Source of the DNA: Micromonospora_H sonneratiae
Lineage (GTDB): Bacteria > Actinomycetota > Actinomycetes > Mycobacteriales > Micromonosporaceae
Direction of reading: 5' to 3'
Assembly: GCF_042679305.1 (NCBI RefSeq)
Contig: NZ_JBHTMP010000016.1
Coordinates: 62,001 to 126,000, forward strand
Length of the DNA: 64,000 bases
Part shown: positions 51,164 through 59,967 of the stretch, piece after piece
How the letters are laid out: each line of letters opens with the position of its first letter
Position numbering within the stretch: the stretch's first letter is position 1
Position numbers and translations under genes: made by a program
The notes under the pieces: model-generated
Told to the model about the DNA's origin: nothing
Seen by the model: the letters and a program-made list of their open reading frames with translations, nothing else
Databases searched by the model: none

Positions 51164-53316
51164 ACAACGTGGCAATCCGTACGGACACCCGACCGGATGT
51201 GGGCGGCAGCACCGCTTTCCGGGGCGACATCGAGGGGATGCGCGCCCTGGCGGTGATCCTGGTGCTGCTCACCCACGCCGGCATCGCCTTCATGCCCGGT
51301 GGCTTCATCGGCGTGGACGTCTTCTTCGTGATCTCTGGCTTTCTGATCACCAGGCTGCTCGTCGCGGAGTTGGCCAGCACCGGCCGGATCTCCCTGGTCG
51401 GGTTCTACGCCCGACGGGCGAAGCGGCTGCTACCTGCCGCCGGGGTCGTGCTGGCCGTGACGCTGCTGTTGACGTACTTCTACCTGCCCCGGACCCGCTG
51501 GTCCGACACCGGTTGGGACGTCGTCGCCAGCGGGCTGTACGCGATGAACTGGCGGCTGGCCGAACAGGCCGTCGACTACCTTGCCGCTGACCAGGCACCC
51601 AGTATCCTGCAGCACTACTGGTCGCTGGCGGTGGAGGAGCAGTTCTACCTGATCTGGCCGGTGCTGTTGGCGGTTGCCGGAATCTGGGCCGTGCGTAGTC
51701 GATCCCGTGGCCGGACGGATCGGTTCCGGCTGCTGCTCGGTGTCCCGCTGGCGGTGCTGGCGATCGCCTCCCTGGCCTGGTCGATCCACCTGACCCAGAC
51801 CAACCCGGGGCAGGCGTACTTCGTCACCACCACCCGGGTGTGGGAACTCGCCCTCGGTGGCCTCCTGGCCCTCCTCGGGCCGCGGTTGGTCCGGCTTCCC
51901 CGCTCCGTCGCCGTCGTACTGGGCTGGGTTGGCCTGACCACCGTCGTCGGTGTGGCCCTGTTCCTGGAGCCGACCGCGCCCTTTCCCGGTCAACTGGCGC
52001 TGCTGCCCACCCTCGGCACCGTCGCGATGATCGCCGGTGGTCCAGCCGCCGGACGTGCCGGTCCCGGCTGCCTACTCGGACTGCGCCCGGTACGTGCCAT
52101 CGGCGCGATCTCCTACTCGCTCTACCTGTGGCACTGGCCGCTGTTCGTCGTCGCCGAAGCCCAACTCGGTGAACTGGCTCCGGCGGCTCGCCTCGGCGTG
52201 ATGCTGTTCTCCGTGCTGCCTGCCGTGCTGACCTACCGGTACGTGGAGAACCCGATCCGGCGGGCGGAGACCTTCACCTGGGATCCTGCCCAGGCCATCC
52301 GGCTCGGCCTGTCGTTCACCATGGTGCCGGCCCTGGCCGGTGTGTTGTTCCAGTTCACCGTCTGGCCGCCGAATCGCTCGCCCCTGCCGGTGGCCCAGGT
52401 GCCGTGGGTCGAGGACACCGCCAGCGCGCCGCCCTCCCCGTCCGGGGCGGCCGTGCTCGGTGACCATCCCCGGGACAGCCGGGCCGGTACGCCGGTCGAC
52501 CGCGTCGGGCGGATCACCCCTGATCCGGTCGACGCCGGCGACGACCTACCCGACGTGTACCGGCACGACTGTATCGCCGAGGGATCGGATGCCAGGGTCC
52601 GGAGCTGTGTGTACGGCGACCGGGAAGCCGATTTCACCGTGGCGCTGGCCGGTGACTCCCACGCCGCCAGTTGGCTGCCCGCGTTGCAGGCTGTCGCCGT
52701 GGCCAACAGGTGGCGGCTGGTCACCTACATCAAGGCTGCCTGCCCGCTCATCCATGGGGAAATCGCCTGGCAGGGGCGCGCCCAGCCGAGCTGCACCGAA
52801 TGGAACACGGAACTGCGCTCCCTCCTGACCGGGTCCAAGCGGCCCGACCTGCTGGTGACGAGCAGCTTCCTCTACTCGCCGATCCGTGACGAGAAGCAGC
52901 TGTCCGGGTCGGAGGGCCAGAGTGCGATGGCGAACGGGCTACGGCGGAGCTGGTCGGTTCTGGTCGAGACCGGCGTGCCGGTGGTGGTGTTGCGTGACAC
53001 CCCGCACATGAACGTCGACGTTCCCGAATGCGTCGCGAAACATCCCGAGCGGCTGACCAAGTGTTCCGCGCCCCGCAGTCTTGCCCTTCGGGCGGGTGGT
53101 GGTGTCGCGCAGGAAGAGGCCGCGGACGGTCTGAAGGGCGTACACCTGGTCGACCTGAATGACGCGATCTGCCCTGGCGACCGCTGTGCCGCGGTCATCG
53201 GCGGCGTACTCGTCTATCGGGACACGAATCATCTGACCGCGAGTTACGCGTCGAGCCTGGCTCCCCGACTACGCGCCGCCCTCAACGACGTGGTGGGGGA
53301 TGTCGCGCGGGGCTAG
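51160..53316 (+). CDS. OafA-type acyltransferase with SGNH domain
   Basis: 718 residues from the GTG at 51160 (GTGA overlap); a GTG at 51169 is also possible. The N-terminal 380 residues are a ten-helix acyltransferase-3 domain with RGDIEGMRALAVILVLLTHA (catalytic His), FIGVDVFFVISGFLITRLL and YWSLAVEEQFYLIWPVLL. A linker leads to an extracytoplasmic SGNH hydrolase-like domain with VALAGDSHAASWLPALQ (Ser block) and a late DTNHLTASYA (His block). It transfers acetyl groups across the membrane to surface polysaccharide. It is the last gene of the plus-strand operon. Confidence 0.95.
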   Translation: MNNVAIRTDTRPDVGGSTAFRGDIEGMRALAVILVLLTHAGIAFMPGGFIGVDVFFVISGFLITRLLVAELASTGRISLVGFYARRAKRLLPAAGVVLAVTLLLTYFYLPRTRWSDTGWDVVASGLYAMNWRLAEQAVDYLAADQAPSILQHYWSLAVEEQFYLIWPVLLAVAGIWAVRSRSRGRTDRFRLLLGVPLAVLAIASLAWSIHLTQTNPGQAYFVTTTRVWELALGGLLALLGPRLVRLPRSVAVVLGWVGLTTVVGVALFLEPTAPFPGQLALLPTLGTVAMIAGGPAAGRAGPGCLLGLRPVRAIGAISYSLYLWHWPLFVVAEAQLGELAPAARLGVMLFSVLPAVLTYRYVENPIRRAETFTWDPAQAIRLGLSFTMVPALAGVLFQFTVWPPNRSPLPVAQVPWVEDTASAPPSPSGAAVLGDHPRDSRAGTPVDRVGRITPDPVDAGDDLPDVYRHDCIAEGSDARVRSCVYGDREADFTVALAGDSHAASWLPALQAVAVANRWRLVTYIKAACPLIHGEIAWQGRAQPSCTEWNTELRSLLTGSKRPDLLVTSSFLYSPIRDEKQLSGSEGQSAMANGLRRSWSVLVETGVPVVVLRDTPHMNVDVPECVAKHPERLTKCSAPRSLALRAGGGVAQEEAADGLKGVHLVDLNDAICPGDRCAAVIGGVLVYRDTNHLTASYASSLAPRLRAALNDVVGDVARG

Positions 53317-53451
53317 GACGGTGCTTTCCGCAAAGGGGTTTACTTTCCCACACGATCCCGTGGAGCCCCGCCGGTCGTCAGCGCGAGGCGCCCGTTCGCC
53401 CGCGGCACCCGTCCGTCCGCCCGCCACCCTCGACGGCAGGTGCCGCGCCAG

Positions 53452-55020
53452 TCAGCGCCCGGGGCGGTGCCGTCCGGCCACTGGCCGGCGCGACCTGCCC
53501 ATGGTCCATGTGGGCCACGTGGAGCTTGCCAGCAGTACGACCGCCACGTAGGGCAGCACGAACTTCAGCAGGTACCACAGGTGGTTGTCGAAGTCGCCGC
53601 TGGGTGCGATGACGGCGGTCAGACAGACCATCGGAGCGATCAGCTTCGGGGCCAGTGCCGACCCGCTGCTGGCTCGTACGTACTGCCGCCGGAAGAGCCG
53701 GATGAGCCAGCCGAGCAGGACGAACGAGGCCACCGCCCCGGCCGGACCGAAGTTGAGCGTGGCCTCGCCGGCCATTCCGTAGACGACCGCCGACCGCAGT
53801 CCGGAGTCGTACGCCCCCGCCCCGACGGTCAGGTCGGTGCCGATGGAGACCTTGTCGCTGGGGCGCTCCGGCAGGAGCACCCGGGGCACGAGGACCGATG
53901 CGCCGCCGACGTAGGTGACTCCGTAGCCGAGTTCCCCGTAGCCCTGGCTCTGCCGTTCGAGCACCAGCGCCTGGATGTCGGCTCGGCCGATGTCCTGGAG
54001 TAGCAGCGTGGGCAGGTCACGACCGGTCTCGGTGGAGATCTGCTCGATCGTACGGGTGCCCCGGGCGATGTCCAGCACCTCCAGTCCGGCGCTCTTGTAG
54101 AGGCCGTAGAGATAGGTGAACACCCCGAACACCAGCAGACAGACCACCAGCGACTTCCGGGAGATCCGGAAGAGCATGAGGTGGACGAGGATCAGCCCGA
54201 GCAGCACGGGCCACATCGTGTTGGTCCGGCTGCCCCGGAGCCCGCCCACGAAGAACTGGGCGATGGCCAGGGCCAGCAGCAGGAGCAGGGCGTACGACTT
54301 CCGCTGGGCCAGCCGGTCCCGCCACCGTACGACGGCGACCATGAAGGCCATCAACGGGAACGTCTCCGCAGCGATCAGCAGCCAGCCCATCCCCGCCAGG
54401 GCACTGCGGTCTCCGGTCATCACCGAGATGAATCCGGAGAGGCCGCCGAACATGACGAACTCCAGCAGGAAGGCCAGCACACCGATGCCGGTGGCCAGCA
54501 TCCCGATCCTGATGAACCGCCGCTCGGCCAGTTCCCGCCGATGCCGCAGCAGATGCCTGCGCGCGCCTGGTCGGGAATCCAGGAAGAGCCGGTAGATGCC
54601 GAGGCCGACGACGTTCAGCAGCGCCATGATGCCGAGCGCCCGCCGCCAGTCCGATGACGTGGCGAGGTAGCGGGGCCAGGCGTCGAGCATGACGTTGAGG
54701 ATGGGCGCGGTGTAGAAGAAGTGCACACCCAGCAGCCCGAGCATCGACTTCGGGTCGAAGATGTCCGTGCGGCGGCGGAGCCACTCGACCGCGTCCACCG
54801 TGATCAGGACACCGCAGATCGTCACCGGGATGAGGAACCAGTGGATGAGCCGCGAGTCGAAGAGCGCGAGCGTTCCGCTGGTCGACAGCACCAGGAAACC
54901 CGACAGGATCCAGCTGAGGGCGTCCGGTGTGGAAGCCGTATCCCGGTCGTCGGACCCGGTTTGCCGGCCCTCGCTCCGGAGAGGTCTGACGACCCGGTTC
55001 ATCACTTCAAACGTCGCCAC
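53452..55020 (-). CDS. Wzy-like O-antigen/exopolysaccharide polymerase (probable)
   Basis: 522 residues from the GTG at 55020 (GGAAGG five bases upstream). About 12 membrane helices with one large extracytoplasmic loop (about residues 325-410, LPERPSDKVSIGTDLTVGAG), the layout of Wzy/EpsG-type polymerases, which share little sequence. The loop contains GGLRGSRTNTMWPVLLGLIL upstream, a GSR motif also seen in other O-antigen polymerases (oligosaccharide repeat unit polymerase family). It is the last gene of the minus-strand glycan operon, right after the flippase, which supports the assignment. Confidence 0.78.
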   Translation of the reverse strand: MATFEVMNRVVRPLRSEGRQTGSDDRDTASTPDALSWILSGFLVLSTSGTLALFDSRLIHWFLIPVTICGVLITVDAVEWLRRRTDIFDPKSMLGLLGVHFFYTAPILNVMLDAWPRYLATSSDWRRALGIMALLNVVGLGIYRLFLDSRPGARRHLLRHRRELAERRFIRIGMLATGIGVLAFLLEFVMFGGLSGFISVMTGDRSALAGMGWLLIAAETFPLMAFMVAVVRWRDRLAQRKSYALLLLLALAIAQFFVGGLRGSRTNTMWPVLLGLILVHLMLFRISRKSLVVCLLVFGVFTYLYGLYKSAGLEVLDIARGTRTIEQISTETGRDLPTLLLQDIGRADIQALVLERQSQGYGELGYGVTYVGGASVLVPRVLLPERPSDKVSIGTDLTVGAGAYDSGLRSAVVYGMAGEATLNFGPAGAVASFVLLGWLIRLFRRQYVRASSGSALAPKLIAPMVCLTAVIAPSGDFDNHLWYLLKFVLPYVAVVLLASSTWPTWTMGRSRRPVAGRHRPGR

Positions 55021-55054
55021 AATGACCTTCCTTCTCTAGACGGCGACCGGGGCA

Positions 55055-56338
55055 CTACGGGACGGGGGTGACGACCGTCCGTTCCGCTTCGTCCGGGGTG
55101 GCCTGGGCGGTGGCCCGCGTCAGCCGTTGCCGGAGCAGCACCCACGAGGCGACCGAGAGTCCGCCGTACACCGTCACCGATGCCAGGGCTGCGCCGTACG
55201 CTCCCCACATGGGGATGGCCAGGGCGTAGCTCGCGGCTGCGGCGACGCTGCCCAGTAGACCGAGCGCTCCCGCGGTGCCCATCCAGCCGCCACCGAGCAG
55301 ACCACGGCTGGCTACCGCGTACGGCGCGAAGACGATCTCTGCGGCCAGCAGCACCAGCAACAGCGGTCGCGCCTCGGCGAACTCGGCACCGAACACCGGC
55401 ACGATCAGCAGCCAGCCGGTGGCAGCCACCAGTGCGCTCATCGCCGTTGCCGTCAGCACCGCCAACTGCCGGGACCGGACGATCCGGGCGAGGTCCGTAC
55501 CGAGGGCGACGTCCCGGTTGACGAGCTGACCGAGCGCGGTGGGTATCACCCGGGGGGCCTCGCTCAGGGTGGCGGCCAGGGAGTACACGCCGACCGTGGC
55601 CGCGCCGGCAACCGTACCGAGCAGGTACCGGTCCGCCCGCAGGGTCAGGGCCAGTCCCATGGTGAGGCCCAGCGCCCGGACCCCGGCCCGGAGCAGCCGG
55701 GAGAGTTCCTCCCGGCCGGGACCACGTACCGGCAGCAGACCGGCTGCACGTAGTCGGGTCGCCTGGGCGGCGGCGACCAGGACCATACCGGTGCCCTGGG
55801 CCAGCAGCAGCATCCAGGCGCTGCGGTCGAGCAGCGCACCGACGAGCATGCCGAGCAGGCCACCGGTGGCGACCGCCGCCGCCCACCCACTGCCGGCCTG
55901 GAACAGCCCGGCGGCGTACCACGCGTCGGGGAACTGGGTCAGCGCGGTGTATCCAGCTGTCACGACCAGCACGGCCACCAGGAAGCGGGGCTCGCCGAGC
56001 CCCGGGTCGATCAGCGACGCCGACCCGGCCGAGACGAGCACGGCGAGCCCGCCGGCCACGCCCACCGCCAGCATCGACCACCAGGTGTACGACGCCAGCA
56101 GCCGCCTACGGGCCGTCTCGTCGGCCGTGCCGGGTAGCCGGGAACGCAGCTCCGATCCGGTGCCCATTCCGGCCAGCAGCGGGGTGACGCCGGCGATGGA
56201 GATCCCCAGCACCATCAGGCCGCGGCCGTGCGGCCCGAGCAGGCTGGCGGCCAACATGGCGCTCAACGCGTAGCTGGCCGACTGGGCGAGGCTGTTGCCG
56301 GTCAGGAAGGCCAGGGCGGACCGCCGGCCTGACGTCAC
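55055..56338 (-). CDS. Wzx-type polysaccharide flippase (MATE/MOP fold)
   Basis: 427 residues; the GTG at 56338 overlaps the stop of the upstream glycosyltransferase (GTGA). About 12 membrane helices: FLTGNSLAQSASYALSAMLA, the loop GPHGRGLMVLGISIAGVTPL and a LRADRYLLGTVAGAATVGVY segment that is typical of oligosaccharide flippases. It carries lipid-linked repeat units across the membrane. Between the glycosyltransferases and the polymerase, as expected. Confidence 0.88.
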   Translation of the reverse strand: MTSGRRSALAFLTGNSLAQSASYALSAMLAASLLGPHGRGLMVLGISIAGVTPLLAGMGTGSELRSRLPGTADETARRRLLASYTWWSMLAVGVAGGLAVLVSAGSASLIDPGLGEPRFLVAVLVVTAGYTALTQFPDAWYAAGLFQAGSGWAAAVATGGLLGMLVGALLDRSAWMLLLAQGTGMVLVAAAQATRLRAAGLLPVRGPGREELSRLLRAGVRALGLTMGLALTLRADRYLLGTVAGAATVGVYSLAATLSEAPRVIPTALGQLVNRDVALGTDLARIVRSRQLAVLTATAMSALVAATGWLLIVPVFGAEFAEARPLLLVLLAAEIVFAPYAVASRGLLGGGWMGTAGALGLLGSVAAAASYALAIPMWGAYGAALASVTVYGGLSVASWVLLRQRLTRATAQATPDEAERTVVTPVP

Positions 56339-57495
56339 CGGGTACCAACTCGCCAGAGTGCCCGCCACTGCCGTACGGCGTGCTCGACCAGGAACGGCGA
56401 GGATCGGAGACTCTGCCGGATCTCCTGCCGTCGGGCGGCACTCGCCTGGGCCTGCCCCATCGCGGTGTCCGCCCAGCACAGTGGCCCCTGCGACAGGGAC
56501 AGCAGGGTGAGGCCCCGCACCCGGGAGGAGACCTCCCGCAGGCACGGCAGGTCGGTGGCGACGACCGGCAGACCGGTGGCCAGGGCCTCCAGGATCACGC
56601 CGGGCAGTCCCTCCCACCGGGAGGGCAGCAACAGCACATCGGCGGCGGCCAGCACGGAGGCGATCTCGTCGGCCTCGCCGGGCAGCAGCACCAGCGGATC
56701 GTCCACGATCGACGGACGTGCGGCCGTCAGATCGTCGGTTCCGCCCGGGCCGACGGCCAGCAGGATGGTGTCCGGCCAGAGTTCGCGGACCGCGTCGTGC
56801 ACCTCGATCAGGAACGGCCGGTTCTTTTCCGGCGCCGCTCGGCCGATGTGCGCGATGACGTGCGCATCCGCCGGAATCTTCCAGTGCCGCCGGGCGGTCT
56901 CCCGGTCCCAACCGATGACCCGGTCGATGGCGACGCTGTTGTAGAGCACGCGGTAGCGGGCATCTTCGTCGGGCGGGTCGGTGAAGTCGAGCGCCGCCTC
57001 GGTCACCCCCAGCACGTCGGTTGCGACGTGGCGGAGCAGGCGCCGCAGCAGCCAGCGTCGGGCCCGCCGGGCCCGGGTGTCCCGCCGGCCGTCGCCGGCG
57101 CTCTGCATCCGGGCCACCCGGACCCGTACCCCGGCGAGCTTGGCGACCAGCAGGACCACGGCGCTGGCCAGACTGATGTGGGAGACGACGACGTCGGGGC
57201 GGAGGGCCCACAGTTGTCGCCACAGTCGGGGCGCGAACGAGTGGGCCGGGGCCAGCGGACACTGGCGGATCAACGCTCCGGCGGCCCGGAACTCCGCAGC
57301 CAGGCTGCCCTCCCGGCCGGCCAGTGTGAGGAAGGTCTGCTCGACCTCGGCCGCCGGTACCGCCCGGCAGATGTCGAGGGAGACCGTCTCGGCCCCGCCC
57401 CGGTCCAGGCTGCCGATGACGTGTACGACGCGTACCGGGCGCTGCCTGGAACGCGGGTTCGTCCGCGCCGGTCTCGTCTTCGTTCCCGTACTCAA
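56335..57495 (-). CDS. Glycosyltransferase family 4
   Basis: About 386 residues if translation begins at the TTG at 57495, which overlaps the upstream stop (TTGA); a start at a later GTG would remove about 17 residues. GT-B fold: N-domain RVVHVIGSLDRGGAETVSLD, interdomain YNSVAIDRVIGWDRETARRH, C-domain IAHIGRAAPEKNRPFLIEVH and the donor-binding LLPSRWEGLPGVILEALATG (E-x7-E). It adds one sugar in the repeat unit. Operon with the GT at 57492. Confidence 0.9.
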   Translation of the reverse strand: MSTGTKTRPARTNPRSRQRPVRVVHVIGSLDRGGAETVSLDICRAVPAAEVEQTFLTLAGREGSLAAEFRAAGALIRQCPLAPAHSFAPRLWRQLWALRPDVVVSHISLASAVVLLVAKLAGVRVRVARMQSAGDGRRDTRARRARRWLLRRLLRHVATDVLGVTEAALDFTDPPDEDARYRVLYNSVAIDRVIGWDRETARRHWKIPADAHVIAHIGRAAPEKNRPFLIEVHDAVRELWPDTILLAVGPGGTDDLTAARPSIVDDPLVLLPGEADEIASVLAAADVLLLPSRWEGLPGVILEALATGLPVVATDLPCLREVSSRVRGLTLLSLSQGPLCWADTAMGQAQASAARRQEIRQSLRSSPFLVEHAVRQWRALWRVGTR

Positions 57496-58697
57496 GGGAC
57501 CTGGCTCCTCACTGGCTGCCGGTGTTCGGTGGCGTCGCGTACCGCTCGGTAGAAGGTGTCTCGGCGGGGGGTGAGGGTGTGGGTGGAGAAGTCGTGGGCG
57601 CGGTGGAGGTTGCGTTGGGAGGTGGTGGTCATGCGGATGGGGTCGGTGAGCATCTGGTGGATGGCGATGGCGAGTGCGGCGGGGTCGTCGGGGGGTACGA
57701 GGTCGGTGGCGGGGAGTAGTTCGGGGATGCCGCCGGCGGTGGTGGCGATGGCGGGTAGGGCGCGGGCCATGGCTTCGATGAGGGCGCGGGGGAGTCCTTC
57801 GGTGCGGGAGGGCATGACGAACAGGTCGGCCGCGTCGAGTTGGGCGCGTAGCGCGTCGGCCGAGGGCAGCCAGCCGAGGAAGGTCACCCGGTCGGTGAGG
57901 CCGAGACTGGCGGTCATCTGCTCCAGATGCCCACGGAAACGACCGACGCCCACGTGTACGGCCCGGACCGGCGATCCGGTGCCGGCCAGTTGGGCCAGGG
58001 CCGCCAGGAGCGTGTCCACCCCTTTGTACAACTGGTCGAGGGAGCCGACCGAGATGATGGTGCGCGCGCCCCGGGCCCGTTCGACGGTACGCGGCTGCGG
58101 CACGTACGCGGCGGGCGGAAGTTCCACACAGGACACCCCTGCGGTCGGTGCGGAGACACTGGCCGGGTACCGGGCCTGGAGGTGTCGTTCCGTCTCGTAC
58201 CCGACCGCGATCGCGGCCCGGCACTGACGTCGTAGCCGGGACGTGAACCAGTGCCGCAGCACCGGGCGTAGCGGATGCTGCACGACGCCCGGGGCGAACA
58301 CGTCGTACGGGTCGCCGATCACCTCGACGGCGTACGGGCGGCGCAGCCGGTCCAGCCGGTTGGCCAGCAGGGTGCCGAGAACCGACGGCACCCGCAGGAT
58401 GACGGCGTCCCCGTCGTCCGTCGAGGCAGCCATGGCCCGGCGGACGGCCAGCGTACGGAGCAGGTACTCGCGTGGTCCGTGGTAGTACGGCACCGGCCAC
58501 ACCTCGACGCCGGGGCCGTCCACCCGGACGGCGCCCACCGGTGCCGTCGCGACATCCAGGACCCGGGCGGCGATCCGTACCCGGTCGAAGTGGGCCAGGT
58601 AGCGGGTCCAGCCGGAGTAGTCCGGTCCCGCCGAGGTCCACACCTGTCCGTCCGGGGTACGCGTGTACCGCGACTCCACGGTGACCACTACCCGCAC
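57492..58697 (-). CDS. Glycosyltransferase family 4, first of two tandem paralogues
   Basis: 401 residues from the GTG at 58697. The N-domain begins MRVVVTVESRYTRTPDGQVW, with DPYDVFAPGVVQHPLRPVLR in the middle. The C-domain starts IISVGSLDQLYKGVDTLLAA and carries FVMPSRTEGLPRALIEAMAR (E-x7-E). It is about 55-60 percent identical by eye to the gene at 58765, but the last 333 bases (57510-57842) are identical, and codon choice there changes to GAA, CAA and CGC. The two enzymes should therefore use the same donor sugar but different acceptors. Confidence 0.92.
   Translation of the reverse strand: MRVVVTVESRYTRTPDGQVWTSAGPDYSGWTRYLAHFDRVRIAARVLDVATAPVGAVRVDGPGVEVWPVPYYHGPREYLLRTLAVRRAMAASTDDGDAVILRVPSVLGTLLANRLDRLRRPYAVEVIGDPYDVFAPGVVQHPLRPVLRHWFTSRLRRQCRAAIAVGYETERHLQARYPASVSAPTAGVSCVELPPAAYVPQPRTVERARGARTIISVGSLDQLYKGVDTLLAALAQLAGTGSPVRAVHVGVGRFRGHLEQMTASLGLTDRVTFLGWLPSADALRAQLDAADLFVMPSRTEGLPRALIEAMARALPAIATTAGGIPELLPATDLVPPDDPAALAIAIHQMLTDPIRMTTTSQRNLHRAHDFSTHTLTPRRDTFYRAVRDATEHRQPVRSQVP
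57510..57842. repeat. 333-bp identical repeat, copy A
   Basis: Identical base for base to 58780-59112. It covers the donor-binding C-terminal segment of the glycosyltransferase and ends a few bases before its stop. A second block, 57874-57938, matches 59144-59208 at 64 of 65 positions. Confidence 0.95.
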
Positions 58698-58764
58698 CGG
58701 GAGCCTCCCGCAACGGTCGGTACGGCGTGCGTGGCCGCCGTGGTGCCCGTCGGCCGGTACCCGG

Positions 58765-59967
58765 TCACCGGGTGCTCCGCACTGGCTGCCGGTGTTCGGT
58801 GGCGTCGCGTACCGCTCGGTAGAAGGTGTCTCGGCGGGGGGTGAGGGTGTGGGTGGAGAAGTCGTGGGCGCGGTGGAGGTTGCGTTGGGAGGTGGTGGTC
58901 ATGCGGATGGGGTCGGTGAGCATCTGGTGGATGGCGATGGCGAGTGCGGCGGGGTCGTCGGGGGGTACGAGGTCGGTGGCGGGGAGTAGTTCGGGGATGC
59001 CGCCGGCGGTGGTGGCGATGGCGGGTAGGGCGCGGGCCATGGCTTCGATGAGGGCGCGGGGGAGTCCTTCGGTGCGGGAGGGCATGACGAACAGGTCGGC
59101 CGCGTCGAGTTGTCGACGTACCGGTTCGCCACTGGGTAGCGCACCGAGGAAGGCCACCCGGTCGGTGAGGCCGAGACTGGCGGTCATCTGCTCCAGATGC
59201 CCACGGAAGCGGCCGTCTCCGATGTGCGTCAGGTGTACCGGCAGACCGGCCGAGACCAACCAGGCCAGCGCCTCCAGCAGCGTGTCGACGCCCCTGTACA
59301 CCTGGTCCAGGGACCCGATCGAGACGAGCCTGCCGGATCGGCTGAACCGATCCGTGGTACGCGGCCGGGGCCGGAAGGCGGCCGATGTCAGGTCGATGCT
59401 CGAGCAGTTGACGGTGGGGGTTCCCGGAGTGGCCGGATAGCGGACCTGGAGCGATCTTTCCGTCACGTAGGCGACGGCGCTGGCCGAGCGGCACTGCTGA
59501 CGTAGCTTCATGGTCGACCAGTGCCGCAGCACCGGGCGCAGCGGATGCTGCACGACGTCCGGGGCGAACACGTCGTACGGGTCACCGACCACCTCCAGCC
59601 CGTACGACAGCCCGAGCCGGTCCCGGGTCTGGGCCAGGAACGTCCCGATCGGCGACGGTACGCGCAGGATGACCGCGTCGGCGGTGCCCGCTGCGGCGAC
59701 CACGGTCCGTTCGACCGCCGCCCGCTGCCGCAGGAACTGCCGGGGTCCCACGTAGTGGGGCACCGGCCACACCTCGACGTCCAGACCGTCGACCCGGCTG
59801 GCACCCTCGCCCGGGGTGGGTACGTCCAGCACCCGGGCGACCAGTCGCACCCTGTCGAAGGTCGACAGGTAGCGGGTCCAGAACTGGTAGGCCGGACCGG
59901 TCACCGTCCAGACCGCCCCGTCCGGGGTACGGGTGAAGCGGTTCTCCGCCGTCACCACCACTCTCAT
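58765..59967 (-). CDS. Glycosyltransferase family 4, second tandem paralogue
   Basis: 400 residues from the ATG at 59967, which overlaps the stop of the preceding GT (ATGA). The start MRVVVTAENRFTRTPDGAVW matches the paralogue at 57492. GDPYDVFAPDVVQHPLRPVL, LVSIGSLDQVYRGVDTLLEA and FVMPSRTEGLPRALIEAMAR follow. The N-terminal acceptor-binding half differs clearly from the paralogue, whereas the final 110 residues are the same. A 67-base gap separates it from the paralogue's start. Confidence 0.92.
   Translation of the reverse strand: MRVVVTAENRFTRTPDGAVWTVTGPAYQFWTRYLSTFDRVRLVARVLDVPTPGEGASRVDGLDVEVWPVPHYVGPRQFLRQRAAVERTVVAAAGTADAVILRVPSPIGTFLAQTRDRLGLSYGLEVVGDPYDVFAPDVVQHPLRPVLRHWSTMKLRQQCRSASAVAYVTERSLQVRYPATPGTPTVNCSSIDLTSAAFRPRPRTTDRFSRSGRLVSIGSLDQVYRGVDTLLEALAWLVSAGLPVHLTHIGDGRFRGHLEQMTASLGLTDRVAFLGALPSGEPVRRQLDAADLFVMPSRTEGLPRALIEAMARALPAIATTAGGIPELLPATDLVPPDDPAALAIAIHQMLTDPIRMTTTSQRNLHRAHDFSTHTLTPRRDTFYRAVRDATEHRQPVRSTR
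58780..59112. repeat. 333-bp identical repeat, copy B
   Basis: Partner of 57510-57842, in direct orientation, 1270 bases away. Recombination between the copies would delete one gene's worth of sequence and leave a single chimeric glycosyltransferase. Confidence 0.95.
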
